From contig NW_021167079.1 in the NCBI RefSeq assembly GCF_003711515.1, positions 3,689,185 through 3,753,184 on the forward strand: a stretch of DNA of 64,000 nucleotides. The letters run 5' to 3'. A program made the position numbers and the translations under genes. Shown in pieces: positions 48,301 to 61,818 of the stretch (positions are counted from its first letter, which is position 1; the number at the start of each line of letters is the position of its first letter). Source of the stretch: Sodiomyces alkalinus F11 (Eukaryota > Ascomycota > Sordariomycetes > Glomerellales > Plectosphaerellaceae). The notes under the pieces are model-generated. The model saw only the letters and a list, made by a program, of their open reading frames with translations. It was not told where the DNA came from and searched no databases.

Positions 48301-49299
48301 TAGCTCTTCCGCTTCTTTATCCTAACTAGTATATTACGGTATTTTTCTGCCTTTTTAAGTTTATCCTACCTACCGTGTAACCTCCGCCTATCATAGCGCT
48401 ATATAAGCGTTATTACCTCCTTATTCGCCTTTACTATTTCCTGCGTTTACTATAGCGGTTTATCGCGGAAGGCGGTTAATTCACGTCGCGGCGCCGTAAT
48501 ATCCGCGATATTAATAAGGTCCTATAGTATCTAGCCTACAATATAATCGGTTACTTCCGGGGTAAGGGGTATTTCTTTATAGTCTAGCCTCTAAGCCTGT
48601 CTTTAGGCCGCTTCGTAGTCTAGCTTCCTCTACCTTTACCCTTTACTAGTAGTACGCTAGTATAGCTACGTTATATCGATATTAATTACCTAAGCTATAT
48701 AGTCTAAGCCTATTAGGTCTAGGTTATCCCCTTAATATATATAGGATAGGTCCGCTAAAACCTAAGTAAGGTTAAGTGTACTATATTATTAATTAGTATC
48801 GGCTAAGGTCCTAGTAATATATTCTTTCGGGGTTATAAGGTTAAGTTACTACTAGTACGCGAGTATAATAAGGTCTTCTAATTATCTTTTATATCTATTA
48901 TATCCGTCCTAAAAAGTGTTTTTGAGGTTAAAGTCTTTTACTAAGATAGTATGTTACCGCTCCCGTTCCGCCGCGAGACTATATATCGGGGTCTCCTACT
49001 CTCCTCCCTTATAGTATAATAAGTATACTACTTATATACTTTTCTCCTCCTATTATATCCCGACTCTAATTATAGCCTAGGCCTAATCTTCGCCCGCGCG
49101 CTATATAAACGCAGTGGCCTTATACCGCTTATATATATAGAGCAGGGCACGCCTACTTCCTTATACTATCCTATAACTATATCCCCTTCGGTAAATCAGG
49201 TTCTTCCTCTTATATAACCCGGGCTCTATTACCGTAATCACGTTATACCCGCTACGGGTATAGAGCGTTTACTATACTCTATCCCGCTATCCCCCTATA

Positions 49300-50900
49300 T
49301 TCTACTAAATAATTCTAATTATTTATCTTAGGCGGCTACGCCGTACTCGCTTTAATCTATAATTATATCTTAGGTATAGCCCTAAGGTAAGGGGTAAGGC
49401 TTTATAGGGGCTAAAAGGAGGTAATATTAAAGGCGAGGAACCTCGTAATCGGGTTATTATTCTAAGTAAGCGTAAGGAGGGCGGTATATAATCTAATAAG
49501 GATATTCCGTAACCCTAGGGGGCGTCCTTTTTATTTCCTTTTTTTCTTAGGCGGCTCGAAGATTATTATTATTTCCTATAACACCGTAAAGACACTACGC
49601 TCCCGCCCCGCCTTATATTTCTCGAGTTAGTTAAGGTCGAATCCCCTTACCCTATTAGTATATACCTCCTTAGTCCGCGCCCTTTCCTTTACTTTATTCG
49701 GGCATTTATCGTTAAACGCCGCGTATAGCCCTTTATAAGCGGTATAGCGTTATTTTTTCGGGTCTATCTTAGCCTTATACGCCGCGAAGCCCCCTTAGTA
49801 CGCTAACTCTACGCTGCTATAATACCCGTATAGCGCTTTTATCGCTTAGTATTAGCTTATTTTATATCCGAAGTTAAGACACTTAAAGCACTATTATAGG
49901 GAGATCTCGGGCTTATAAGGTTTACTATTATAGTGTTTATAGTTAAAGAAAAATCCCTCCTTTACTAGTCGCTCTGTATCCTTAGGGCGGGCGACTTTAA
50001 TAATTAATAACGCTATCCGCGCTACGTTATTCCTCGGTTTCCTAGCCTTAATCCGGGTAATCGCTATATTATTCTATAATCGGAGTTTTTATTACACGGT
50101 ATCCGGGTTATTAGCTAGGAGCTATACTATTAGTATTTCTTTTACTATAACTTAGTATATTTTCTCTTATATTATAGCTCTTATACTAAATACTCCCTTA
50201 ACCTAGTTATTCGCGTTCGGTATCTACTACTCGTTCCTATACTTAAGTATAATAATCACGTCGCCGTTTAGGAGTTATCGCGCGGCTATTACGTTTATAC
50301 GGCGAGCTAACTAATTAACTACCTTAATAATCTCTTATAGGGTTCGGCTTTTAAGGTTAGTCTCGGCGTCTCCGTATCGGATTACTAGTTTTCGGGCGTA
50401 TCGGGTAGGTATAACCTTTACCGGTGCTATCTTAATACGTTACCGCTACGCGGGCGTACTCCCTACTACTTAGACATAGGTTTTAGGTCTTACTACCCCG
50501 AGTAATTCTATTAGTATATCCTTAATCGCTTATTAAATCGTGTCGGTAAGCCCTTTAATCGTAAGGGGGGGTACATCGCTACCGGGTTATTAGCGTAGCG
50601 GCTTCCCTATAATAGTCTTGTAATATTACGTTTAGAGGATCTTCTATATAAGTTTAGCGCCTTATCGGCGTTTACCCTATTAGCTAGTAGTCCGGAAATT
50701 AGGTATATAGTTTATATAATACGCCTTCGGTACGCCTGCTTAGTGCCTAGGATTTTAGGGGCTCCCCCGGGGCTACGCGCCCCGGGTTAGTTCTAGTTAT
50801 CGTATTCTAGGCGCTCTAGAGTAGTATACTAGTATCGTGTTAGGTTAGCCCTACGGGCCGCCCTATAGTATATAACCCACCGCGCCCTCTGCAGCCTTGT
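49300..50900 (-). pseudogene. LINE-3 ORF1 (gag-like) fossil
   Basis: The minus strand at about 49990-49660 reads a series of zinc knuckles in decay: CFKCLNFGYKISQY, then a second segment GYYSSVELAYXGGFAAYKAK (X a stop codon) and YKGLYAAFNDKCPNK. These are CCHC patterns with many Cys/His as Tyr. This is the usual C-terminal part of Tad/I-type ORF1 nucleic-acid-binding proteins. Confidence 0.7.
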
Positions 50901-50940
50901 TACGATATCGGTCTCCGGTGCTTTTAAGGGCGTAGAATCC

Positions 50941-51727
50941 GAATCCAATATCAGAATTAATTTTATGGATAATACGGCACCTTAAGGTCACTTTTAGCTT
51001 GACGATGCTCCTTTTTATTAAGTATTCCAAGAATAGCACCTATAATATTAGCGCTATCTTTAAGAGATTAGCACTAAAGAGTAATTATATCACTGTAATC
51101 CGGAAGGCTATTGAGGGACTCTTCTAGTCTAAACCAAAGAGAACTTATATAATAGTTTCTACCACGGTAAATATCGTTAGCTATATAATTAAGTTATATA
51201 ACGATAGTATAACTACGCTAACTCCATATTATTACAGAGCCTAGGATACCCCTAATATCGTTAAGCGTGGATAGGAGATTCTTATTTAAAAGCTCCCTAA
51301 CTTTAATAAAGGTTGTCTATACCCTATTAACACAACTCAATATCAGGGCTTTCCCGGTGATACAGGTAATAGGATAAGCGATAAGAGTTATAATAAGGAG
51401 ATTCATTAGGCTAATATAGACGATAACCTGTTTAGCTCTAATAATAATACTATAGAGGATCGTGTAAACTAAGGCCAGGAGGATTCTCGTGCGAATATAG
51501 ATATTAGTAGGTAATTATAAACTATTTATATTATACGTATAGTTATAAAGTAGTACTAGGCGGTAGTATATTACTATTCTTAGTCGATACCTTTATAATA
51601 TCCGATCTATCTTTAATCAAGAAATAATAATAATAACTCGTTAATAATAATAATATTAGTAATAGCACTATCACTACTACCACGATAATTATTATAATAA
51701 CGGATATATACGATATCCTATTAGATA
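50941..51727. other. Less decayed segment, no gene recognised
   Basis: Keeps noticeably more CA and TG than its flanks, especially at 50940-51070 and 51320-51380. No convincing frame, terminal repeat or known domain was seen. It may be an older host segment or a low-copy repeat. Confidence 0.4.
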
Positions 51728-52080
51728 TTATTATTATTCTTCTTCTTCTTCTTCTTACTCTGCTATCCTATTTAATTTATAGGAGCCTAATTTATACTCT
51801 ATAGCCCTTCTTGGGTAGCTATAAAGGGGAGAACCCGGATCCCGGGGAAAACCTCTATACCTATTTCTAGTTAGAGTAATACTGCGACGGGGTCGATATA
51901 ACCCCTGTTCGTCCTATCTATATATTTAGATTATATCTCTAGACTAATAGCTAAGAGAGGGGTAGTAGGCTATAGTTCGGGTTAGCCTAGGCTAAGCGTT
52001 AGCGGGGGAGCGGAGGCTAAAAGGGTGCCGCGGCGTCTCCACCGTATAGCGGCCACGGCCCGCTATCTTCGGCCTTAACG
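51728..52080 (-). mobile_element. LINE 3' end fragment, inverted
   Basis: Reverse complement of the LINE-1 3' end (33590-33940). It covers the shared CTAACCCGAACTATAGCCTA segment and ends in a mixed AAG/AAT tail at 51759-51728. Its polarity is opposite to the adjoining LINE-2. Confidence 0.8.
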
Positions 52081-52089
52081 CGAAAGTCC

Positions 52090-54990
52090 CATCGATTTAA
52101 ACGCCTATAAAGCAAAAAGCCTACGCCTCCGAGGATAAATACAATGCCCTACTTTAAACCCCTTTCCTAGTACTCTCTACTACCGCCACTAACACCCCTA
52201 AAGCCCCTGTATTTACAAGCCCTTCGGGGGACCTAAGCCCCTCTTACCCTTCTAACGGCCCCTAGAGCCTGGCTAGATCACGCAGTAAGGGCCTTGGAAG
52301 ACCGTGTGAGTAGCCTAGCCTTTAGGCTATAGGACTATATCGCGCGACATTTAGAGCCGCTAAAGGGAAGGCCCCTAGACCTAATAGAATAGGCTTAAGA
52401 CCGATCTAATAGGCCTCTAAGGCTATTCTCGGGTCCTTTTTACAGGTCTACTTAGCGTTCTTTTCCGCAGGGCACCACCCTACCTACTAGAAAAAAGCCC
52501 TTAGGGTTATTCTACAGAAGCCAGGAAAGAAGGACTATTTAGATCCTAAGTCTTATAGGATTATAGCCCTTCTACACTACCTAGGTAAAGTCCTTGAACG
52601 GGTTATAGCTACTAGGCTTAGCTTTCTAGCTAGTACCCGCGACGAATTACTACACTCTAGTCAAATAGGGGGTAGAAAATAACGCTCTGCTATCGATACG
52701 GCCCTTCTCCTCCTTCACTATATCGAGAAGTAGCGTAAATCACGCCGAGATTCTATTATTTCTACGCTGTTTTTAGATATTAAAGGGGCCTTCGAAAATA
52801 TCGCCCGTCTCCAGCTACTTAGGACTATTTAAGAACTTTAACTACCCCCTAACCTAGTTAAATAGGTAGCCTTTTTTATAGAAATAGGCGTATCTAACTA
52901 GCCTTTAAGGGGCAGGTTTAGCAGCCGACCCCCCTAAATATAGGGGTTCTATAAGGCTCCCCGGTTTCCCCTATCCTATTCCTAATTTATATTAGAAAGG
53001 TTATAGCGGGACCGGGTTTCGGGGGCTTTAGCTCTTCTATATCGACGATTTCTAGCTATCCATAGCGTTTACGTCGACTAGGCAAAACTATAAGACCCTG
53101 GAAAAAGCCGTAGCCGCCCTTTTCGACACAGTAAAAGTTAACTAAGTCCTTTTCGACCACCGAAAAACAGAGCTTATTCACTTCTATCGAAGACGCTCTA
53201 TATAAGACGCCCCTATTACTATAGGGGGGCACCTAGTTAAACCTATACTAGATACTATTAGGTGGCTAGGGGTCTCGTTTAATCCTAAGCTATGCCTTGA
53301 ACCCTATATTGAAAAACGCCTAAACTTAGCTTTAGGGGCCCTAAATGGATTATATAGGCTAGCTAGCTCGTAGAGGAGCCTTTCTTTTACGGCTCTATAG
53401 AAGCTATATATAGCGTATATTGCCTTGTTAGCTGATTTTGGCTCGTAGCTGTGGTAGGACCCTAAATCACCGAGAAAGTACCTTGTAGACCGCCAAGAAC
53501 GCCTATTGTACAGCGCTTTAGTTAGGGGCCTAGGTGCTTTTAGGAAGGCCCCTTTACGGCCTTTAGAACTTAAAGCAGCAGTCCCCCCAGCGGTGGTTCT
53601 GTTAACTAGGTCTAATAGACTTTATATCTTTAGGACCTTAAAATTCCTACCGAACTACACTATTAAACGCTAGCTTCTAGCGAGCGAAAACGACGAAGAT
53701 CTCGCCCGGTTAAGGAACCTACTACCTACCACACAGCTCTATAAGCTAGGCCTAGAAATAATGGCTTTAGTAGGGCAGTCTTAGGATATCGAGGGGCTTT
53801 CGGCTAGGTAGGAGGCCTCCTAGGCTTCGGAACATATAGCGGACCTAAAATCCTTTTTCCCTCTTAAAGACCGGCCTAAAATAGCTACCGACCCTAGACC
53901 TGGCCCCGAAACCCTCGACTAAAAAATAGCCCACCTCGAAGCCCTCGCTGAAATACAATATAACCTAGGCGAATAGACCGCTGTTTTCTATACCCACGGC
54001 TCCCTAGGCTACCCTACTAGGCCCCTTATAGGACCCTCGCAGGCTATAGCGACTATAATATAGTAGACTATTACTGGAAGGCCCTATAAAGCTATAGGCT
54101 TTAACCTAGAGACCGCTACTAAAGTCGCGGACGCTGAATTATACGCTATTCTTTAGGCCCTCTACGCTGCCCTAGAGTAGACCCCTAGGCCCTTAGAGTG
54201 CTATGTTTTTAGCGATTTATAAATGGCTATTTAGAAGCTTTAGCGCACCTTATAGTGGACTAGAGAAGCTAAAGCCCTTATCACACGTCTTAGATAACTA
54301 GGCACTTCGGTTTCTGTGTGGTAATACCCCTTGGGCGTAGGGATAAAGGGGAATAAACTAGCAGATAACGTGGCTAAAGGGGCGTTAAACCCCGAAAAGG
54401 CTACTATATCTATTAGTTTAGTTATCCTTAGCCATCTTAAACGCCGCGTAAATAAAGCCCTTATTCAAGACTAGAAGCCCCTATAGAACGAGGAAGAGGA
54501 GGCAGGAAAAGAAAGTAAATCAGTGTGCTTAGGCCGTCTTTATAGGTACTTAGTCCGCGATAACCTCCATTTCTTTTGAAAACCATTACTAATATAAAGC
54601 CTAGGTGGGTTATGTCGGCTTTTATTTAGTTAAAAACCGGCTTCAGCTACCTAAAATCCCACTAAAAAAGGGCCTATAATAGCATAGATAACCGCTATTC
54701 CTGTTCCGGCTCCCCTATACATGACGTAGCATACCTTATTCTTTCCTGCCCTTTATATAAAAACGAACGAAGAGCTCTGCGGGAAGCCCTAGTAGGCCTA
54801 CCGCTATCTCTGCCGCTATTATCTGGTACTAAAAGAGGTATATAGGCTTTAGAGGCCTATCTGTTAGCTACTAAAATAGCCTCGGCGGAGTAGTATAAGG
54901 CGCAAACCTTGATTTCTACTATCTAGTTCTATTACTTTGGTTGTTATCTTTTTAGATCTATTAGACAGATTATTACGGAGGATTTCCTTT
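52090..54990 (+). mobile_element. LINE-2: lightly decayed Tad-like element, 5' truncated
   Basis: Plus-strand RT and RNase H with far fewer RIP changes than the other elements. No ORF1 or endonuclease was recognised upstream. The right end meets Copia-A3 near 54990-55005 with no obvious tail. Confidence 0.75.
52430..54800 (+). pseudogene. LINE-2 reverse transcriptase and RNase H fossil
   Basis: Reads LGLFYRSQERR in one frame, then YRIIALLHYLGKVLERVIAT, LDIKGAFENIARLQLLRTI and the catalytic box YIDDF at 53038-53052, with both Asp intact. RTELIHFYRR-type and VRWLGVSFNPKL segments follow. RNase H at about 53970-54400 reads FYTHGSLGYP, then ATKVADAELYAIL, a SDL segment and LGVGIKGNKLADNVAKGAL. 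Stops remain, so it is not functional. Confidence 0.85.
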
Positions 54991-55480
54991 GTTTAGTACC
55001 GAGTAATACTCTATGATCTTCGTAATATCTTCACGACCGCACTAGCTATAAGGGCATATATCTAGCCTTGCATACTAGTAGGCGGGCGTAGTACAAGGGA
55101 TCTTATAGATCTTATAAGGCCTCCTTATCGCAGGGGGTATAGCCTTTACGGATATATCACTATAAGAGCGCTTCGTATTAGTGTCTTTATTATTATTAGT
55201 AGTAATAGTATCCTTTATATCGGGGAGGTGCCCGAGAGTATTACAGGTGTCTCTGCTAACTCTAGGCTTTATAGTAGCTTAAAGGCGTTTTATATTATTA
55301 TGAATAGCCCTTAGAGCCTTTACGAAGTCCTTGATTATTAGTTCGTTTTTGATAATCTTATCGTAGTTATTTACTAGTAATCTTGTTATAGTTATTTACT
55401 AGGTAGTTATTACTTTATGCCGGGGCGATAGGCCTAACGGCTCTTAATATATTTTTAACCTAGTAGACTACGTTTAATAG

Positions 55481-55694
55481 TGTGAACGACTGGTCATAGG
55501 TCGTGGCACTAAATAAGGTCGTAATAATAGATTATCTAGAACTAAGGAAGGAAGAAGGAAAAGGAGAAAAGTCTATAGTGCTAGGCTAGCTATAAGGTAG
55601 CGATAACTTAGCGATATAGGTCCGTTGACTAAGCGCGTGGTTAGGAAGATCCGGAGTATAGCCGGATCCTCTATATCGGGGTTAACCCGTAATA
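55481..55694 (-). repeat. Gypsy-4 3' LTR
   Basis: 214 bp from TGTGAACGAC to CCCGTAATA (plus-strand reading). Few changes relative to 61819-62032. Confidence 0.94.
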
Positions 55695-55959
55695 TTATCC
55701 CCCCCCTCTCCCTCCGGGGGTTATATAACCGCGCGTTACCGTTATAGTTTAGCTCCCCCTTACGTCGCGGTGATAAAGGAATAGTCGCGTCTCTTTATCT
55801 TACCTCGCCCTTACCTCGATATTAAAGAAATCTAAGGTAGTTAGAGGTTATTCGAGACGGCTGCTTTTATTAGCGATAATAACGAGAACGCCCCTATAAG
55901 ACTTCCTCCCCCCTAAAAGGTCGTGATAGTATCGCTAACTCTTCTTCTAGAAGTAAGAA

Positions 55960-56740
55960 CCGTATCTTAACGCCTATACAGCGTTCTAGGATACCCTTAT
56001 AGCTAGGGAAGTAATAATAGCGATATTACCTATAGCTATATATCCCGCGGAGGCTCCCGGTATAGTAATCGCGTTAGCCCCTTCTCCTCCCTAGGAGGTC
56101 TAAAAAGCGGTAGCACCATAGTTAGCCTTATTACCTTTTCCTAAGGTTATTAACGAGGTAGCTAAACTAGCCTTACTTCCTCCGGTAACGGAGGTTATTA
56201 GCGAGGTGGTTATGCTAGTCTTTTCTCCTCCCTTAAAGGTTATAGAAAAGATAGTGTTAGGACTAAACGTGTCGCCTTTAGAGGAGGTTATTATTAGGGC
56301 GGAATAGCTAGCCTTATCTTCTCTTTACGAGGTTATAGATAAGGTGGTAGTTTCGGGCCCGGTCCCTCCTAATATCGTAGCGGAAGAGAACGCCTATCCT
56401 ACTACTCCTACTCCCTTATTAGGGTCGATATTATCGGATAAAGACTTTAAACGCCTTAGTCTTATAGAGCTAAGGGAGTATACTCGGCTATTTAGGGAGA
56501 TACTCGTACTCGGTTACGCTAATATCGTAATCTCCGAATTCTAATAATACACGGAGCGTAGGCGGGCTTTTACGCCTACGGGTATAACTATCGCTAACGC
56601 GGTTATAATCCCCGATAACGGCAACGATAAAAACGATAATAAGGTTAAGGAGATAGACTCCGACCTATAACGGGGCGATAAGGGTAAGACTTTTGCGGAA
56701 GTCGATAATCTCAAGGATAGCGATTTCGAGGCTAAGGATA
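55960..56740 (+). pseudogene. Antisense decayed frame between Gypsy-4 pol and 3' LTR
   Basis: Plus-strand frame of about 250 codons, opposite to pol, with few stops. It contains four degenerate copies of an E-V-I-x-E/K-V unit about 22 residues apart (KVINEVAKLALLPPV, TEVISEVVMLVFSPP, KVIEKIVL, YEVIDKVVV). A 66-codon open stretch follows at 56344-56544, ending LSLIELREYTRLFREILVLG and then YANIVISEF. Unknown function; no homology recognised. Confidence 0.5.
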
Positions 56741-56899
56741 TTAATCTAGGCTTATATTAAGCATGGCTAAGGCGCGGGGCTTATCCGGCCTAAACTAAAT
56801 CCGACTCTTACTCCCTTTTAATTATCGCAATACGATCGCTTATATATCGGTTCCTATATCGTAATAGCGCGAAGGTATCTAATAGGCTATTATTAGTTA

Positions 56900-59800
56900 C
56901 TACTAAGCCGAATTTCCCTTTAAACTCGTTAAGTGCCCGTGTTTACGCTAATAGTTCTAAAGGTTCCTATATAGGCTTATAGTATCCTACCTATTATACT
57001 AGTACTTCACGTCTTAATTCCCTACCTCGCCTCTTCGTCCTCGCGTAAAGGATTTCCTTAACCTCCTATTCTTTACTATCGGTTACTTCTGAAATAAGCG
57101 GTAATTAAGGGTTATCTACTACCTATCCCGGAAGGGGGTTATCGCCTGCGCGACGTAATAAGTCTATATAGAATCGAGGGTAGATCTACGATAGCACGGT
57201 AAGCTCGACTACATATAGGCTAATTACCTTTATAACTCGGTATTTACGATAGAGTTAGTCAAGCTTTCGCGATAGTCGCGGAGTCGAATAGTTAGCTAAC
57301 AATAGCTAGACTAAGTCGTTAACCTTAAAACGCTTAGCCGGTATACGATATTAATTAGTAGACTCTTTATTCCTAAGCTACGTCGACACGATTATAGCCT
57401 AGGCGAACTCAGTCGTTTTCTATAAACGGCGTAGTAGGTTATAGGCCGCTAATACTCTAGGTTCCGAAAGGGGCTTTTTGGTTATCTGGATCGGATCGAT
57501 ATAGTAGCTATACTCTAAGAAGAAGGGACTAAACCCCGTCGCGGAGCTTTTACGGTTATTTAGGGCTAGTTATACTACGGGTAGTAGGCGATCCTAGTCC
57601 TCCTAAGCGTAATAGATAAAGGCTTATAAATAAGCTTATACTTCTTAGTTTATACGCTTTATTACTCTATCAGTCTAGGGGTAGTATGCTATACTAAGCT
57701 TACGCGATATTCGTGTAAGCTCGTGAAAGTGCTTCTAGAACCTACTTATTTAGTTTAAGCCTCGGTCGCTAATAATCGACCTAGGTATTCCGTGGAACCG
57801 GAAATAATAGTATAGGAACTATTCCACGTAAGCTTCGGCTTTTATTATCTTTATCGCTTTTAATATTACCGCCTTAGTTAGACGGTCTATAATAACCTAA
57901 AAGTAGCGCGCCTTTTTCTCACCGGCTAGTAGTACGTCTATTATAAAATCTATTAATAGATCGCTCCGTATTTATTCTAGTACCGGGAGGGGGCGTAAAA
58001 GGCCTTATTTTATATTTCTCTATATATACCCCTTTCCGTAGACGTCGTAGTTCCGGATAAATTATCGGATATCCTTATTTATCCTCGGCTAGAAGAAGCG
58101 ACGCGCTACTAAGGCGATAGTGTTTTCGTGTCCGGGGTATCCTCCGATTACTAAATCGTAAATTAACTAGATAATCCTCCCTTATAACGTTAACCCTTTA
58201 ATAGACCCGGGCACTTAAATTCGGTCGCGGAATAATAGTAACCTAGTCATAAAGACTAAGTACTCGGCTATTTATACCTTTAATTCTAATAATAGTAGGA
58301 ACTATTATTCTTCTTTAGCGACCGTAGATAAGGCTCCTCGATATTATTCGTCGGTCATAAGCGTCTTATCTTATAATCGCTATAGCTCTTAGTCCGCCTC
58401 GAAGATCGATTAACCGCTATTAATATAGCGAATACTAGGTAGAATCGCGGTATCGGGAATTAATTAAATATAATAAAATTATTCCCGTTCGTCCGTTATA
58501 TTTTAGGGCTTATCTTACTATCGACGCGAGAGGGCGGCCGCTATCGTGTTATCCTTTCCCTTCCGATACTTAAGTACGAAGTCGAACTATATAAGCTCGC
58601 CGGCCTATTAGCTTTATCGCTTAGTAAGCGTTCGCTTTATTATAAAGTATTTAAGGGCCTTATAGTCGGACAGGACTATAAAGTACCTATAACTAATAAG
58701 CTTACCCGCTATATCGTTAAATAACTTATAATCGCTAGTATTTCCTTATCGTGGATTAGGTAGTTATATTCCGCTTTATTAAGTTTATAAGAGTAGTATA
58801 TAACCACGTAGCGATTTCCGTCCGCGTTTTTTTATATTAGGCTACCCCTAAGGGTAAACCCCGAGTAATCCGTCTTAATAAATATCTTATTTACTAGGTC
58901 CTACTATCGTAGTATCGGTCCTTCTTAGAACCTCGCCTTTAGTTCGCGAAAGGCCGCTTTTTCCTTAGGACCCTATTAAAAGGTATAGTCTTTCTTAATT
59001 AATACTATTAACGGGGCTAAAATCCCTAAAAAATCCTTAATAAAATTCGGTAATAATTTATAAACCCTAAAAAGCGTCGCACGCCCTTAACCGTTATAGG
59101 CGCTTCTTACTCGCGAATAGCTCGTAACTTCTCTAGGTTATAAGACACGCTTTTCCCCGCGGTAATTATAAATCCTAGGTACTTCACGGTCTTTACGCTA
59201 AACTTATACTTTAACGGATTTAGGTTTAGGCCGGCGTCCGTGAGTACGCGGAGTACCTACTTTACCTTCGGCTTATAATTAGCCCGACTCCTACTAGAGT
59301 AGACTAGGATATTATCGATATAAGCGGTGATAAAGTCGTCTAGGAAGCGCTATAGTATCTTATTAATATATCGTTAAAAAGTCGCGGGAGCCTTACTTAG
59401 GCCGAATAGGCAGATAAGCTATTCGAAGAGCCTAAACCGAGTTCGGAACGCGGTCTTATATTCGTGTCCTAGGGCTATCCTAATCTTATAGAAAGCGGCG
59501 ATTATATTAAGCTTTATAAACCACTTTACTTAGCTTAGGTTCTATAGCGTCTTAGCGATTAGGGGAAGTAGGTAACGGTCTTACTTAGTAATCGCGTTTA
59601 ACGCTTAATAGTCGTAATAAAATTAAAGTCCTCCACCTAGCTTTCTTATAAAGAGGATAGGAGCCGTGGCTTCCGAACTACTAGCATGGATAAATCCTTT
59701 ATCTATTAGGTCGGTAAGTGTTTTCCGTAGTACTAAGAGTTCTTCTCTTAATATATTATAGAGCGGCCTTTAGGGAAGCGATAATTCCTTACCGTCGCTT

Positions 59801-60400
59801 CCGGGTATAAGGTTTACCTCGTAGTCGACTCTTAATCGGTATAGCGGTAATTAATTAGCCTTATCGGGCGCGAATAAGTCGCCGAATTCTCGTAGTAACT
59901 CTTCGGGTATAAAGTCCTTCGGGTCTATTAGTTATTTCTTATATAAGGCTTTTTCGATATCCCTTAGGCTTACTCCTTAGATTAAGACTTCCTTACCCTT
60001 CCGTTATAGTCGTTAAATAATACCCGCGAATATAGATCCCGTAACTAAATAAGCGTCGCGGATAGTTTATACTCCGGTAGGTTCCTTTTCGTGATAAAGT
60101 CGTATATTTAATCCGGCTACTCCGTAGTAAAGCCGTTTATCTTTAGCGTAATATATTATATCGTTTTATTTTATCTAAGCTTCCCGAGGAATACGTTTTA
60201 GTTAAGCCCGGGCACTATATATACGAATATCCTCTACGGGTAACCGCTAATCTTAAGCTTATAGACGGCGATCCCCGCGCTATTAATAGTCCTAATAGCT
60301 TCCAAGAAGCTATTTAGTAGTCGATTCGTCTTATCGACTAACGGTAATCAGAGTCTTTAGGTAAACTATTTACTTATAACGGTATAATAGTTATAACTAG
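56900..60400 (-). pseudogene. Gypsy-4 pol fossil (RT to integrase)
   Basis: Reverse transcriptase box at about 59345-59295 reads RFLDDFITAYIDNILVYSS, with YIDN at 59322-59311 where YIDD is expected. RNase H and integrase follow to about 56900 in gypsy order. Each segment has TAG/TAA stops. Confidence 0.78.
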
Positions 60401-60599
60401 TATTAATAAGGGCGAGGATACGCCGTTTATTTACTCTAACTACTATAAGCGCCGGGTTACTACTAGCACGTATTTTAAACGCCTCTTACTCCCGCCGTAT
60501 CATGGCTATCGGCTCTAACGCCTATTTTCGCGTTAGAGCTACTCTTTTTCTAAGTCATCCTCGCTAGTCGACTCGTCCCCGCTCTTATCGCGATCTTTC

Positions 60600-61800
60600 G
60601 TGCGAGTCTCCTTAACCTTCCGGACCGTGTCTTAGTTTTCCTTTAGCTTCTTATAGTTCCGAGCGATATACCCCTTTTTATTATAGTTATACTATATCCG
60701 AGTCTCTTACTTCGCCTTCATATCGCTAATACGGTTTACTCCGCCTATCTTTATATCGTTATCGGTATCCTTCTTCGCGGTTATATAGTCTTAAGCTTAT
60801 TTATCGTAGTTTCGTTTAAACTAATAGCCTTTAAGTTTCCTAATAATCTTTTACACACCGTTAACCTACGTGGGATAATAGTTAGTGGGGATTCGGGCGG
60901 AGATAAGTTTATCCCTAAATGACGAAATAATCGCTCCTTCGAGGAATAAGATCTATACGGTGGCTTCCTATTTAGTATTACCCGTAAAGGCGATCTATCT
61001 TTCAAAACGGGGTAAGAAGGCGGTAAACGATTTATCGGTTTATTAATAAATCGTGCGTAAGGCTTAGGCGGCCCGTGATTATTCTATAGAGTTAAGGTAA
61101 ATACGATTAAGATATGCTATAAAGTCGTTAGGATCTATAAGCTTACCCGGCCTATCGTTTTTATAGAAGGCCGATACGACCTATTATACTTTAGGCCCTA
61201 GGTAATTATAGATCGTATACTAAGCTCGTATATTATTCTAGAATAAGTCGCTATTAATTATAAGCTTTTACCGTATCGCGTAGGCCCACGCGCTATAGTA
61301 TACTCGCTTCTCTAAGAACTTCGCCGGGCTATTAACGGTCTTACGGGGTATCGCCGTTAAGGTCGGGGCGACTATTATTATTATCGGCTATAGCGTAGGC
61401 GATAAAACCGGTAATAGGGTAGACTCTATTAGTGTAAGGATTATCGGGGTCTATAAGGGAGCCGGGATATTCAGGTTAAGCGGTATTAGGTTCTACGGGG
61501 TAGGCGATCCTAGGAGCCGGGCTATAAGCTATTCGACTAACTAGCGTTATCGCTCGTCGGCTTTTTCTCTCGCGCGTTATCGGTCTATAAACTAGCGTAT
61601 TTCCGAGTAGTATTTTTATATCGGACCGAGCCTTAAGTTAATATCGGTATATTATTTATAGAGAGGGCCTAGCCTTACGTTTAGGGCTCGGTCGTTTTCT
61701 TCGAACTATTAGTTCATCTACTCTACGACTTATTTAATTCTAATAGGTTATTAGGCGGTAGCGTTAGGATCCTAATCTATCGCTAATATAGCGCGTGGGT
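60600..61800 (-). pseudogene. Gypsy-4 gag fossil
   Basis: Decayed capsid-type frame. At 60691-60653 the minus strand reads YNYNKKGYIARNY, a zinc-knuckle remnant (X4 spacings as in CX4HX4C) with two Cys and the His as Tyr and the first Cys not identifiable. A 74-codon open stretch at 61005-60781 starting MKDRSPL is in another frame and is probably chance. Confidence 0.65.
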
Positions 61801-61818
61801 ATCGCTAAGTTCTAGATA

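Larger units (their letters stand above)
44098..50940 (-). mobile_element. LINE-3: Tad-like non-LTR element
   Basis: Minus-strand order is ORF1 with zinc knuckles (about 50900-49300), then reverse transcriptase (about 48300-47000), and a 3' end at 44128-44098 with a tail of AAT/AAAT units preceded by GCAGAGTAA. The same GCAGAGTAA-plus-tail end is seen at 51728-51770 and, as GGAGTAA or AGAGTAA, in the other LINE ends. The C-rich 44400-46000 part reads poorly and may be 3' UTR or an unrecognised insertion. Confidence 0.7.
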
